Positions 43,155 to 51,801 of a DNA stretch of 64,000 nt are shown one piece after another (position 1 is the stretch's first letter; each line of letters opens with the position of its first letter). Below the pieces are notes generated by a model. That model was not told where the DNA came from, did not search any database, and saw only the letters and a list, made by a program, of their open reading frames with translations. The DNA lies in NCBI RefSeq assembly GCF_030124175.1, contig NZ_JASKMT010000023.1:25401-89400 (forward strand), written 5' to 3'. Origin of the DNA: Streptomyces sp. 549. GTDB lineage: Bacteria; Actinomycetota; Actinomycetes; Streptomycetales; Streptomycetaceae. The position numbers were made by a program, and so were the translations under genes.

Positions 43155-43997
43155 ATGCCCAGCAACGACCGTGCGGCCCAGCCCGCCCCACCGCTCCCCG
43201 AACCGCTCGGTGTCGCGGTCGCCGACTCCCACACCCACCTCGACATGCAGGACTCCACCGTCGAGGAGGCGCTGGCGAAGGCAGCCGCCGTCGGGGTGAC
43301 CACGGTCGTCCAGATCGGCTGCTCCGCGGAGCGCGCCGAGTGGGCCGCGGAGGTCGCCGCGGCCCACCCGCAGGTGTGGGCGGCGGTTGCGCTGCACCCG
43401 AACGAGGCGCCGAGGCTGGCGTTGGAGGAGGGGCCGCAGGCGCTGGAGGACGCACTGGCGAAGATCGCCGAACTGGCCGCGCTGCCGCAGGTGCGGGCCG
43501 TCGGCGAGACCGGCCTGGACTACTTCAGGACCGGTCCCGAGGGTGTGGCCGTGCAGCAGGACTCGTTCCGCCGGCACATCGCGCTGGCCAAGGAGACGGA
43601 CAAGGCGCTGGTCATCCACGACCGGGACGCCCATGCGGACGTGCTGCGCATCCTGCGGGAGGAGGGCGCTCCGGAGCGGACCGTCTTCCACTGCTTCTCG
43701 GGGGACGCCGCGATGGCGAAGGAGTGCGCGGAGCGCGGCTACTTCCTGTCGTTCGCCGGCAACGTCACCTTCAAGAACGCCCAGCAGTTGCGGGACGCGC
43801 TCGCGGTGACCCCGCCGGAGCAGGTCCTGGTCGAGACGGACGCCCCCTTCCTCACCCCCGTCCCGTACCGCGGACGGCCCAACGCGCCGTATCTCGTTCC
43901 GGTGACGCTGCGGGCCATGGCCGAGGTGCTCGGCCTGGACGCGGACGTGCTGGCCGGGCACGTCGCGGCCAACACCGCCAGGGCTTTCGGCTACTGA
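43155..43997 (+). CDS. tatD: TatD-family metal-dependent hydrolase/DNase
   Basis: A 280-aa amidohydrolase-fold nuclease. Metal ligands are in DSHTHLD (residues 24-30), GETGLDYFR (Glu), VIHDRDAHAD (His), FHCFSGD (His) and LVETDAPFLTP (Asp). TatD enzymes are 3'-5' DNases/RNases involved in DNA repair and 3'-end clearing. ATG 43155 has no ribosome-binding site, but TAGGAT lies 7-12 nt upstream at 43143-43148, so a leaderless transcript is likely. It precedes the rpf-rsmA-ispE series, as in many actinobacteria. Confidence 0.96.
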   Translation: MPSNDRAAQPAPPLPEPLGVAVADSHTHLDMQDSTVEEALAKAAAVGVTTVVQIGCSAERAEWAAEVAAAHPQVWAAVALHPNEAPRLALEEGPQALEDALAKIAELAALPQVRAVGETGLDYFRTGPEGVAVQQDSFRRHIALAKETDKALVIHDRDAHADVLRILREEGAPERTVFHCFSGDAAMAKECAERGYFLSFAGNVTFKNAQQLRDALAVTPPEQVLVETDAPFLTPVPYRGRPNAPYLVPVTLRAMAEVLGLDADVLAGHVAANTARAFGY

Positions 43998-44115
43998 ACC
44001 CAGCGCGTCAGCACACCGCACCACCGTCACCCTGAGTACCTGATCCACTTGGGAGAGTGACGCCCACTCCGCTAGGGTCCCGCCCCGCACCGGTCGGACC
44101 GCTTGGGAGTGCGTC

Positions 44116-45969
44116 GTGAGCCAATCGCAGGGAAGTCATCGCGCCGGGCGCGGCGGTCGCCGTGCCCGGACCGCGACGACACCACCGCCGCGCCACCCGG
44201 AGCCGCCCGGTCCGCAGACGTCCGGTCCGCAGACGTCCGGTCCGCAACTGCCCGGCCCGCAGCCGCCCGCCGCGGGGGAGGGCTTCGGTCCGGCCCCGGC
44301 GTGGGAGGCCGACCCGCCGCCCTGGGGCCACGGCCCGCCCGCCGGTTACGGCCCGCCCGGCGATCACGGGCCGCCGGTGGGCTACGGGCCGCCGCCCGGC
44401 TTCGGACCACCCGCGGACTTCGGTCTGCCCGCCGAGTTCGGACCGCCGCCGCCATGCGGACCGGCCCCCGGCTTCGGACCGCCCTACGGCTACGGCTACG
44501 ACCCCGCACCCGCGTTCGCAGGCCCAGCGGACGGCTTCGGGCCGGCGGCTGCTTTCGCAGGACCCGTGCCCGGCTTCGGGCCGGCGGCCGTCGGGGAGTT
44601 CGGGCCGGCGGCCGAGTGGGGGTTCGGTCCGGCACCGGAGCCGTGGTCCCCGCCGGAGCACCCGGACAGCACCGGCGTCGGCACCAGCGACTCCGAGCCG
44701 ACCGCACTCATCCCCAACGCGCTCAGCCCGACCGCACTCAGCCCCACCGTGCCCGCTCCCGGCGGCCCGCACGACCCGGGCGGCGAACCCGCCGCGCCCC
44801 GTGCCGCCGCCGACGGCACCACCGCCCCGGGCGGGCGGGCGGCGGCGCGGCGGGCCGCGCGGCGCGGGACCGAACGCCCCGACCTGCTGCGCAGGCTGCT
44901 GCCCCAGGCCCTGGTGGTGGCGGTCCTGGCCGGCGGCACCTCCGCGTTCGTGGCCCACGACAAGGTCGTGGAACTCACCGTCGACGGGCGGCCCACCGAA
45001 CTGCGCACCTTCGCCGCCAGCGTCGCCGACCTGCTGGCCGAGGAGGGCGTGGAGGTCGACCGGCACGACATCGTCGCGCCCGCCCCGCAGGAGCGCCTGG
45101 CGGACGGCGACCGGGTCGCCGTCCGCTTCGGACGGCCGGTGGCGCTGACGCTCGACGGCCGCCACCAGCGGGTGTGGACCACGGCAAGCACCGTCGACGG
45201 CGCGCTGCGGCAGCTCGGGGTGCGGGCCGAGGGCGCCCATCTGTCGGTGTCGCGGAGCCGCCGCATCGGGCTGGAGGGGCTGGCCCTGGACGTGCGCACC
45301 GAACGCGGCGTCACCGTCCTGGCCGACGGCCGCGCCCACCGCTTGCGCACCAACGCGGCGACCGTGCGTGAGGCGCTGGCGGATGCCGGGGTGCGGCTGC
45401 GCGGCGAGGACACCGCCTCCGCGCCGCTGGACGACTTCCCCCGCGACGGGCAGACCATCACCGTGCAGCGCGTCACCGCGAGCGAGCGGGTCCGTGACGA
45501 GAGCATCCCCTACCTGACGGAGCGGCGCCGCGACCCGGAACTGCTGCAGGGCACCGAGGTGGTCGTGCAGCCCGGACGGGAGGGCATCCGCCGCATCCGC
45601 TACGAGGTGCGGTCCGTGGACGGCGTCCGGCAGCGGCCCCGGCGGGTCGACACCGAGGTCGTGCGGCAGCCGCAGACGCAGATCGTCAAGGTGGGCGCGA
45701 AGGCGCCGCCCAGTTCGGTGCGCGGCGCGGACCACCTGAACTGGGGCGCGCTGGCGGCGTGCGAGTCGGGCGGTCGACCCGGCGCGGTGGACGCGTCCGG
45801 GACCTACGGCGGCCTCTACCAGTTCGACGTGGGTACGTGGCAGGGCGTCGGCGGCAGCGGACGGCCGCAGGACGCGACGCCCACCGAGCAGACGTTCCGG
45901 GCGAAGAAGCTGTACGTGCAGCGGGGGGCGAGTCCGTGGCCGGTGTGCGGCCGTAAACTGCACCAGTGA
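44116..45969 (+). CDS. rpfB: Resuscitation-promoting factor, RpfB-like
   Basis: A 617-aa secreted or anchored cell-wall muralytic protein that helps dormant cells and spores resume growth. Residues 1-255 are a Pro/Gly/Phe-rich tail with GFGPA-type repeats, unusually long. A membrane/signal segment lies at about 257-280. Three DUF348 repeats follow (about 284-335, 342-390 and 399-455), then a G5 domain (about 460-535). The C-terminal Rpf lysozyme-like domain (540-617) has LNWGALAACESGG with catalytic Glu550. GTG 44116 is the start. Its stop overlaps the rsmA start (GTGA), coupling them. Confidence 0.95.
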   Translation: MSQSQGSHRAGRGGRRARTATTPPPRHPEPPGPQTSGPQTSGPQLPGPQPPAAGEGFGPAPAWEADPPPWGHGPPAGYGPPGDHGPPVGYGPPPGFGPPADFGLPAEFGPPPPCGPAPGFGPPYGYGYDPAPAFAGPADGFGPAAAFAGPVPGFGPAAVGEFGPAAEWGFGPAPEPWSPPEHPDSTGVGTSDSEPTALIPNALSPTALSPTVPAPGGPHDPGGEPAAPRAAADGTTAPGGRAAARRAARRGTERPDLLRRLLPQALVVAVLAGGTSAFVAHDKVVELTVDGRPTELRTFAASVADLLAEEGVEVDRHDIVAPAPQERLADGDRVAVRFGRPVALTLDGRHQRVWTTASTVDGALRQLGVRAEGAHLSVSRSRRIGLEGLALDVRTERGVTVLADGRAHRLRTNAATVREALADAGVRLRGEDTASAPLDDFPRDGQTITVQRVTASERVRDESIPYLTERRRDPELLQGTEVVVQPGREGIRRIRYEVRSVDGVRQRPRRVDTEVVRQPQTQIVKVGAKAPPSSVRGADHLNWGALAACESGGRPGAVDASGTYGGLYQFDVGTWQGVGGSGRPQDATPTEQTFRAKKLYVQRGASPWPVCGRKLHQ

Positions 45970-46979
45970 GCACCGCCCCCGATCCCGCGCCCGACGAACC
46001 GGGCGGCCCGCTGCTCGGTCCCGCCGACATCCGTGAGCTGGCCGCCGCCCTGGGCGTACGCCCGACCAAGCAGCGCGGCCAGAACTTCGTCATCGACGCC
46101 AACACCGTGCGCCGCATCGTCCGTACCGCGGACGTGCGGCCCGACGACGTGGTCGTAGAGGTCGGGCCGGGCCTCGGCTCACTCACCCTGGCACTGCTGG
46201 AGAGCGCGTCGCGGGTGGTCGCCGTGGAGATCGACGACGTGCTGGCCGGCGCGCTGCCCGCCACGGTGGCGGCCCGGCTGCCGGACCGGGCGGACCGCTT
46301 CGCGCTGGTCCACGCCGACGCCATGCGCGTCGTGGACCTGCCGGGGCCGCCGCCCACCGCGCTGGTCGCCAACCTGCCGTACAACGTGGCCGTGCCCGTG
46401 CTGCTGCACATGCTCGCCACCTTCCCCACCCTGGAACGGGTGCTGGTGATGGTCCAGGCGGAGGTCGCCGACCGGCTGGCTGCGCCGCCCGGGTCGAAGG
46501 TGTACGGGGTGCCGTCCGTGAAGGCCGCCTGGTACGCCGACGTGAAGCGGTCGGGGTCGATCGGGCGGACCGTGTTCTGGCCCGCGCCGAACGTGGACTC
46601 CGGTCTGGTGTCCCTGGTCCGGCGTGAGCCGCCGCGCACCACTGCGACCCGGGCCGAGGTGTTCGCCGCGGTCGACGCCGCGTTCGCCCAGCGCCGCAAG
46701 ACGCTGCGGGCCGCCCTGTCGGGCTGGGCCGGCTCGCCCGCCGCCGCGGAACGCGCGCTGGTCGCCGCCGGCGTCTCCCCGCAGGCCCGCGGCGAGATGC
46801 TGACCGTCGAGGACTTCGCCGCCGTCGCCGAGCACCGCCACACGCCGGAGAGCGACATGCCGGCGAACCATGTGCCGGACGGTCACACGCCGCAGAGCCC
46901 CAAGGCTGACAGCCCCGCGCCGGACAGCTCCACGCCGGAGGTCCCGGCGTCCGACGCCCCGGAGGAGTCAGCACGGTGA
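45966..46979 (+). CDS. rsmA: 16S rRNA dimethyladenosine transferase
   Basis: A 337-aa KsgA-family enzyme dimethylating A1518/A1519 of 16S rRNA late in 30S assembly. Landmarks are KQRGQNFVIDANTVRRIV, VEVGPGLGSLTLAL (SAM motif I), VVAVEIDD, the catalytic NLPYNVAVPVL and WPAPNVDSGLVSL. The last ~55 residues are a Pro/Ser/Asp-rich tail absent from most relatives. GTG 45966 overlaps the rpf stop, and the ispE GTG overlaps its own stop. Confidence 0.97.
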   Translation: MSTAPDPAPDEPGGPLLGPADIRELAAALGVRPTKQRGQNFVIDANTVRRIVRTADVRPDDVVVEVGPGLGSLTLALLESASRVVAVEIDDVLAGALPATVAARLPDRADRFALVHADAMRVVDLPGPPPTALVANLPYNVAVPVLLHMLATFPTLERVLVMVQAEVADRLAAPPGSKVYGVPSVKAAWYADVKRSGSIGRTVFWPAPNVDSGLVSLVRREPPRTTATRAEVFAAVDAAFAQRRKTLRAALSGWAGSPAAAERALVAAGVSPQARGEMLTVEDFAAVAEHRHTPESDMPANHVPDGHTPQSPKADSPAPDSSTPEVPASDAPEESAR

Positions 46980-47869
46980 GCGTCACCGCCTCGGTACCCG
47001 CCAAGGTCAACGTCCAGCTCGCAGTGGGCGGCGCCCGCCCCGACGGGTTCCACGATCTCGCCAACGTCTTCCTCGCCGTCGGCCTGCACGACGAGGTGAC
47101 CGCGACCGCCGCCGACCGGCTGCGCCTCACCTGCGAGGGCCCGGACGCGCACCGCGTCCCCCTCGACCGCTCCAACCTGGCCGCCCGCGCGGCCGAGTTG
47201 CTGGCCGCGCGGCACGGACTCGCCCCGGACGTCCACCTGCACATCGTCAAGGACATCCCGGTCGCGGGCGGCATGGCCGGCGGTAGTGCCGACGCCGCCG
47301 GCGCACTGCTGGCCTGCGACGCGCTGTGGGGCACCGCCACGCCGCAGGACGAACTGCTCGCGATGTGCGCCGAGTTGGGTTCCGACGTGCCGTTCTCCCT
47401 GGTCGGCGGCGCCGCGCTGGGGCGCGGCCGGGGCGAGTTGCTGACCCCGCTGGAGGTGTCCGGCACCTTCCACTGGGTGTTCGCGGCGGCCGACGGCGGG
47501 CTCTCCACCCCGGCCGTCTACCGGGAGTTCGACCGGCTCAACCCCAGCGGCGTGCCGGAACCCGAGCCCTCCCCCGCGCTGCTGGCCGCGCTGCGAGACG
47601 GTGACGCCGCCGCCCTGGCCGCGTCGCTCGCCAACGACCTCCAGCCCGCCGCCCTGTCGCTGCGGCCGTCGCTCGCCGCCACCCTGGAGGCGGGCACCGC
47701 AGCGGGGGCCCTCACCGGCATCGTCTCCGGCTCAGGGCCCACCTGCGCGTTCCTCACCCCCGACGCCGGTACCGCCGAGAAGGTCGCCACCGCGCTGCGC
47801 GAGTCCGGCACCTGCCGCACCGCCCGCACCACCACCAGCCCCGTCCCGGGCGCGACCCTGGTGGGCTGA
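46976..47869 (+). CDS. ispE: 4-diphosphocytidyl-2-C-methyl-D-erythritol kinase
   Basis: A 297-aa GHMP kinase, fourth step of the MEP isoprenoid pathway. The N-terminal PAKVNVQLAVGGARPDGFHDL is the substrate-binding motif. The ATP loop is PVAGGMAGGSADAAGALLA. The C-terminal GHMP motif is GIVSGSGPTCAFL. The length is normal. It is the last gene of the tatD-rpf-rsmA-ispE series, and its GTG overlaps the rsmA stop. The next gene has its own promoter (see 47917-47947). Confidence 0.97.
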   Translation: MSVTASVPAKVNVQLAVGGARPDGFHDLANVFLAVGLHDEVTATAADRLRLTCEGPDAHRVPLDRSNLAARAAELLAARHGLAPDVHLHIVKDIPVAGGMAGGSADAAGALLACDALWGTATPQDELLAMCAELGSDVPFSLVGGAALGRGRGELLTPLEVSGTFHWVFAAADGGLSTPAVYREFDRLNPSGVPEPEPSPALLAALRDGDAAALAASLANDLQPAALSLRPSLAATLEAGTAAGALTGIVSGSGPTCAFLTPDAGTAEKVATALRESGTCRTARTTTSPVPGATLVG

Positions 47870-47916
47870 GGACCGGCCGAGCGGCGGGGGTCTCGCGGGA
47901 GCCGCCCTCGCGCGCC

Positions 47917-47947
47917 TTGACGTCAAGTCCACTTGAGGTTCTACCGT
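47917..47947 (+). promoter_or_regulatory. SoxR/MerR-type promoter with 19-bp spacer and SoxR-box-like dyad
   Basis: The -35 TTGACG (47917-47922) and -10 TACCGT (47942-47947) are separated by 19 bp, the unusual spacing of MerR-family-activated promoters. The spacer contains the dyad TCAAGTCCACTTGA (47923-47936). The 18-mer CGTCAAGTCCACTTGAGG matches the E. coli SoxR box CCTCAAGTTAACTTGAGG at 15 positions. The ATG of the acetyltransferase lies 7 bp after the -10, implying a leaderless mRNA. Confidence 0.75.
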
Positions 47948-47953
47948 CGGGGC

Positions 47954-48808
47954 ATGGCATCCACCTGGGACACACCGGACTTCGACCTCGACGCCTATCT
48001 CGCCCGGATCGGCTTCATCGGCGAGCGCGCGCCCACCGAGCGCACCCTGCGCGAACTCCAGCGCCGACACGTGCTGTCGATCCCGTTCGAGAACCTGGAG
48101 ATCATCCTGGGCCGTCCGGTGCTGCTGGACCTGCCGAGCCTGCAGGCGAAGTTGGTGCGGCAGCGGCGGGGCGGCTACTGCTTCGAGCACTCCACGCTGT
48201 TCGCCGCCGCACTGGAGCGGCTGGGGTTCGGCGTGACCGGACTGGCCGCCCGGGTACGGATGGGCCAGGAGGGGAGGTTGCTGCCGACCACGCACGCGGT
48301 GCTGCGGGTGTCGACGCGGGAGACGCCCGCGACCGGGCGGGAGTGGCTGTGCGACGTCGGCTTCGGTCGCAACGCCCTGGAACCGGCCGAGTTCACCGAC
48401 GGCGCCGAGGTGTCCGAGGGCGGCTGGCGCTTCCGGCTGGTGCGGGAGTCCACCGACCCGGTCGAGGTGTGGGTGTGGCGCACGCTGGTCGGCGGTGAGG
48501 CGCACGACGCGCACGCCTTTCCCCTGCTGCCGCAGTACCCGGTGGACTACGCGGTCGGCAACCACTGGGTCTCGACGACGCCGCGCTCGCCGTTCGTCAC
48601 CGGACTGCGGGTCCAGCGCGTCGAGCCGGGCGTGCAGTACGCGCTGGACGGGCAGCGGGTGACCGCCCTGCGGCCCGACGGGCGGACGGAGGTCCGGGAG
48701 GTGGAGCCCGCCGAGGTGCCGAAGGTGCTGGAGCACACCTTCGGCATCGAACTGGACACCGCCGACCGGGCCGCACTCGTCCACCGGCTGGAGGCGGACC
48801 GGGCGTAG
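47954..48808 (+). CDS. nat: Arylamine N-acetyltransferase
   Basis: A 284-aa NAT-family enzyme transferring acetyl or acyl groups from CoA to arylamines, hydrazines or, in biosynthesis, amine intermediates. The catalytic triad is visible: Cys in RRGGYCFEHSTLF (about residue 76), His in PTTHAVLRV (about 115) and Asp in LCDVGFGRNALEP (about 137). ATG 47954 has no ribosome-binding site and sits 7 bp after a TACCGT -10, so it is probably leaderless. It follows ispE by 84 bp but carries its own SoxR-like promoter. It converges with the serine hydrolase gene, 39 bp between stops. Confidence 0.95.
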   Translation: MASTWDTPDFDLDAYLARIGFIGERAPTERTLRELQRRHVLSIPFENLEIILGRPVLLDLPSLQAKLVRQRRGGYCFEHSTLFAAALERLGFGVTGLAARVRMGQEGRLLPTTHAVLRVSTRETPATGREWLCDVGFGRNALEPAEFTDGAEVSEGGWRFRLVRESTDPVEVWVWRTLVGGEAHDAHAFPLLPQYPVDYAVGNHWVSTTPRSPFVTGLRVQRVEPGVQYALDGQRVTALRPDGRTEVREVEPAEVPKVLEHTFGIELDTADRAALVHRLEADRA

Positions 48809-48847
48809 GGGCCGACGTGCCGGCGGCGGTCCTCTGCGGCGCGGGCC

Positions 48848-50044
48848 TCAGTCCGTCAGGCAGGTGCGGACCGCCCGGACCAGGGCCTGCGCACGGGGGT
48901 CGGAGGTGACGGACTTCTGCAGCGACCCGGTGACGTAGCCGAAGGCGATGCCGGCGTCGGCGTCGGCGAAGCCGAGTGAGCCGCCGCGTCCGGGGTGGCC
49001 GAAGGAGGCTGGGGAGAGCATCGGTGAGGCGGGCCCGTGCAGCATGTAGCCGGACCCGAAGCGGGTGGGGACGACGAGCACCCGGTCGGGCCCTGCGGAC
49101 TCCTCGGTGCGGGCCGCGGTGAGGGTCGCCGCGGTGTACAGGCGCCGCCCGTCGACGTGGCCGATGAGCGCCGCGTAGAAGCGGGCCAGGGAACGGGCGG
49201 TGGCCACCCCGGCGGAGGCCGCCAGGCAGGCCGCCCGGTACGCGGCGGCGTTCTCGTCGGGCAGCGGCTCGATCGCACCGAAGGCCCGGCGGGTGAGCGA
49301 CGCGGGGTCGCGGTAGGCGTCGGCGACGTGCGGCTTGGCGCGCACCCGCAGTCCCTGCGCGGGCGGTGCCGCCGGAGCGGCGACCTCGGCTACGCGGCCC
49401 ACGCGGTGCTCCTGCGCGGCGGGCAGGCCGATCCACAGGTCCAGGCCGAGCGGTTCGGCGATCTCCTCGGCGAACCAGCGGCCCAGCGGCTCGCCCGTCA
49501 CCCGCAACACCAGTTCGCCCAGCAGCCAGCTCCAGGTGTGCGGGTGGTAGCCGTGGGCGGTGCCCGGCTCCCACTCGGGGGCCTGGGCGGCGACGGCTTC
49601 GGGGCCGCTGACGCCGTCCAGTGCCTGCGCCGGGGTCAGGGGCGTGTCCAGCACCGGCAGCCCGGCCCGGTGCGAGAGCAGGTGGCGCACGAGGACCCGT
49701 TCCTTGCCGTTCGCCTTGAACTCGGGCCAGTAGGTGCCGACCGGGGCGTCCGGGTCCAGCGTGCCGCGCTGGTGCAGCAGGTGCAGCACGGCCGCCGAGG
49801 GGCCCTTGGTGGCGGACCGCATGACCTGCGCGGTGTCCCGCCGCCAGGCGGCGTCGTGCGTCGGCGCGGTGTGGTCGCCGGGGGCCTCGGCGTCGGCGAG
49901 GCCACCCCACAGGTCGACGACCGGGCGGCCGTCGCGGTAGACGGTCACCGCCGCGCCGCGGTCGCCGCGCGCGGCGAGGTTGTGCCGGAACGCGTCCCGG
50001 ACCGGTTCGAAACCGTCCGCCACCGTGCCCTGGACGTTCACCAC
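48848..50044 (-). CDS. Serine hydrolase, class C beta-lactamase/EstB family
   Basis: A 398-aa hydrolase. The nucleophile is in MRSATKGPSAAVLHLL (SATK, i.e. SxxK), and the tyrosine motif is YHPHTWSWLLGEL (Y-x-H). The C-terminal GHPGRGGSLGFADADAGIAFGYV resembles the HxG region. Family members are carboxylesterases or peptidases, rarely true beta-lactamases. No signal peptide, so it is probably cytoplasmic. GTG 50044 follows AGGAGCGGC; GTG 50041 is the next codon. Confidence 0.92.
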   Translation of the reverse strand: MVNVQGTVADGFEPVRDAFRHNLAARGDRGAAVTVYRDGRPVVDLWGGLADAEAPGDHTAPTHDAAWRRDTAQVMRSATKGPSAAVLHLLHQRGTLDPDAPVGTYWPEFKANGKERVLVRHLLSHRAGLPVLDTPLTPAQALDGVSGPEAVAAQAPEWEPGTAHGYHPHTWSWLLGELVLRVTGEPLGRWFAEEIAEPLGLDLWIGLPAAQEHRVGRVAEVAAPAAPPAQGLRVRAKPHVADAYRDPASLTRRAFGAIEPLPDENAAAYRAACLAASAGVATARSLARFYAALIGHVDGRRLYTAATLTAARTEESAGPDRVLVVPTRFGSGYMLHGPASPMLSPASFGHPGRGGSLGFADADAGIAFGYVTGSLQKSVTSDPRAQALVRAVRTCLTD

Positions 50045-50193
50045 TTGCTGCCGCTCCTACCTGCCGTCCCGTGGGTGCCGCGGTGGCGGCCCGCTCGGGG
50101 ATGTGTCTCTGCGCGCTGGGTCGCCGTCCATGGTGCTACGTGCCCCGGACCGGCACCGGGCCGGGTCCCCCGCGCCGCGCCCGGCACGCGGCG

Positions 50194-51051
50194 TCAGGGC
50201 GCGGGCGGCGGCACCGCCGACGGGTCGAAGCCGAACGGCAGCTCCAGCCGGTGGGCGCGCAGGAGTTCGGTGTCGGCGAGCAGCGAGCCGGTCGGCCCGT
50301 CGGCGACGACGACGCCGTCGCTGAGCACCACCGCCCGGGGGCACAGCTCCAGCGCGTAGGGCAGGTCGTGGGTGACCATCAGCACGGTGAGGTCGAGCGC
50401 GCGGAGGATGTCGGCCAGTTCGCGCCGCGAGGCGGGGTCGAGGTTGGACGACGGCTCGTCCAGGACGAGGATCTCCGGCCGCATGGCCAGCACGGTCGCC
50501 ACCGCGACCCGGCGGCGCTGCCCGAACGAGAGGTGGTGCGGCGGCCGGTCGGCATGGCCGGCCATGCCCACCTGTTCCAGCGCCTCGGTGACGCGGGCGT
50601 CGAGTTCGGCGCCGCGCAGCCCGGCGGCGGCCGGGCCGAAGGCGACGTCCTCGCGGACGGTCGGCATGAACAGCTGGTCGTCGGGGTCCTGGAAGACGAT
50701 GCCGACCCGTCGGCGGATCTCCGCGAGGTGGGCGCGTTCCACTGGCAGCCCGGCCACCGCCACCCGGCCTGCGCCGGCGGTGAGGATGCCGTTGAGGTGC
50801 AGTACCAGAGTGGTCTTGCCGGCGCCGTTGGGGCCCAGCAGCGCCACGCGCTGCCCGCGCGGCACGGTCAGGTCGACGCCGAACAGCGCCTGGTGGCCGT
50901 CGGGGTAGGCGTAGGCGAGGCCGGTCACGTCCAGCGAGGGCGGCGTCTCCGGCGCGGGTGGTTCCGCAGGACCGGACCGGGTGTCGGGGCCAGGTCCGGC
51001 GCCGGGGCCGGTGGACGGCGGGCGGTGCGGGGAAGCGGTCACAGGAGCCAT
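50194..51051 (-). CDS. cbiO: Energy-coupling-factor ATPase for cobalt/nickel uptake
   Basis: A 285-aa ATPase. After a ~40-residue Pro/Ala/Gly tail it shows LDVTGLAYAYPDGHQAL, Walker A GPNGAGKTT, Q-loop VGIVFQDPDDQLFMPTVREDVAFGP (the ECF-specific DPDDQLF motif), signature LSFGQRRRVAVATVL, Walker B ILVLDEPSSNLDP and MVTHDLP. A single CbiO probably forms a homodimer under CbiQ. ATG 51051 starts 12 bp inside the end of cbiQ, so it is translationally coupled. Confidence 0.96.
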   Translation of the reverse strand: MAPVTASPHRPPSTGPGAGPGPDTRSGPAEPPAPETPPSLDVTGLAYAYPDGHQALFGVDLTVPRGQRVALLGPNGAGKTTLVLHLNGILTAGAGRVAVAGLPVERAHLAEIRRRVGIVFQDPDDQLFMPTVREDVAFGPAAAGLRGAELDARVTEALEQVGMAGHADRPPHHLSFGQRRRVAVATVLAMRPEILVLDEPSSNLDPASRRELADILRALDLTVLMVTHDLPYALELCPRAVVLSDGVVVADGPTGSLLADTELLRAHRLELPFGFDPSAVPPPAP

Positions 51052-51800
51052 CCCATCAGACAGACGGCGAGCGCCGCGAGCGGCAGGGCGGCGGCCGACG
51101 TCCACTGGCGACGGGTCGCGGCGACCGTGTCGGTGACGGGCATCGAGCCGGAGTAGCCGCGGCTCACCATGGCCAGGTGCACCCGTTCGCCGCGTTCGTA
51201 GGAGCGGATGAACAGCGCGCCCGCCGTCTTCGCCAGCACCCCCCAGTGCCGGGGGCCGCGGGACTGGAAGCCCCGGGAGAGACGGGCGATGCGCATCCGG
51301 CGCAGCTCGTCGGCGACGACGTCGCCGTAGCGGATCATGAAGGAGGCGATCTCCACCAGTTGCGCGGGCAGTCGCAGCCGCTGGAGGCCGAGAAGCAGGG
51401 CGCGGATGTCGGTGGTGGCGGCGAGCAGCACGGAGGCGCCGACGCCGAGTGTGCCCTTGGCGAGCACGTTCCACGCGCCCCACAGCCCGGATTCGCTGAG
51501 CGACAGGCCGAGCCACTCCACCCGCGGTCCTTCGGCGACGAACGGCAGCAGCACGGCGAAGGCCACGAACGGCACCTCGATCAGCATGCGCGCGAGCAGG
51601 AAGCCCGGCGGCACCCGGGCGGCGCCTGCGACGGCGGCGAGCAGCAGGGCGTAGAGGCCGAACGCCCACATCGCCTCACGCGGGGTGCTGACCACGACCA
51701 GCACGAAGCAGAAGACGCCCACGAGCTTGCAGTGGGCCGGCAGCCGGTGCACCGGGGTGTGCCCGTGGCGGTAGAGCTTGTGGGCGTGGCCGGCCCCCAT
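51039..51800 (-). CDS. cbiQ: Cobalt/nickel ECF transporter transmembrane protein CbiQ
   Basis: A 253-aa T-component with five to six helices. N-terminal HKLYRHGHTPVHRLPAHCKLVGVF is typical of CbiQ. The two Ala-Arg-Gly-type coupling motifs near the C-terminus are RLSRGFQSRG and AMVSRGYSG, which contact the ATPase. ATG 51800 lies 1 bp after the cbiM stop. Together with CbiM and CbiO it forms a complete group I ECF importer. Confidence 0.95.
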   Translation of the reverse strand: MGAGHAHKLYRHGHTPVHRLPAHCKLVGVFCFVLVVVSTPREAMWAFGLYALLLAAVAGAARVPPGFLLARMLIEVPFVAFAVLLPFVAEGPRVEWLGLSLSESGLWGAWNVLAKGTLGVGASVLLAATTDIRALLLGLQRLRLPAQLVEIASFMIRYGDVVADELRRMRIARLSRGFQSRGPRHWGVLAKTAGALFIRSYERGERVHLAMVSRGYSGSMPVTDTVAATRRQWTSAAALPLAALAVCLMGWLL

Positions 51801-51801
51801 G

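Noticed and set aside
43998..44115. c-di-AMP (ydaO) riboswitch upstream of the rpf gene
   Set aside because: The gap of 118 bp is too short and lacks the conserved elements.
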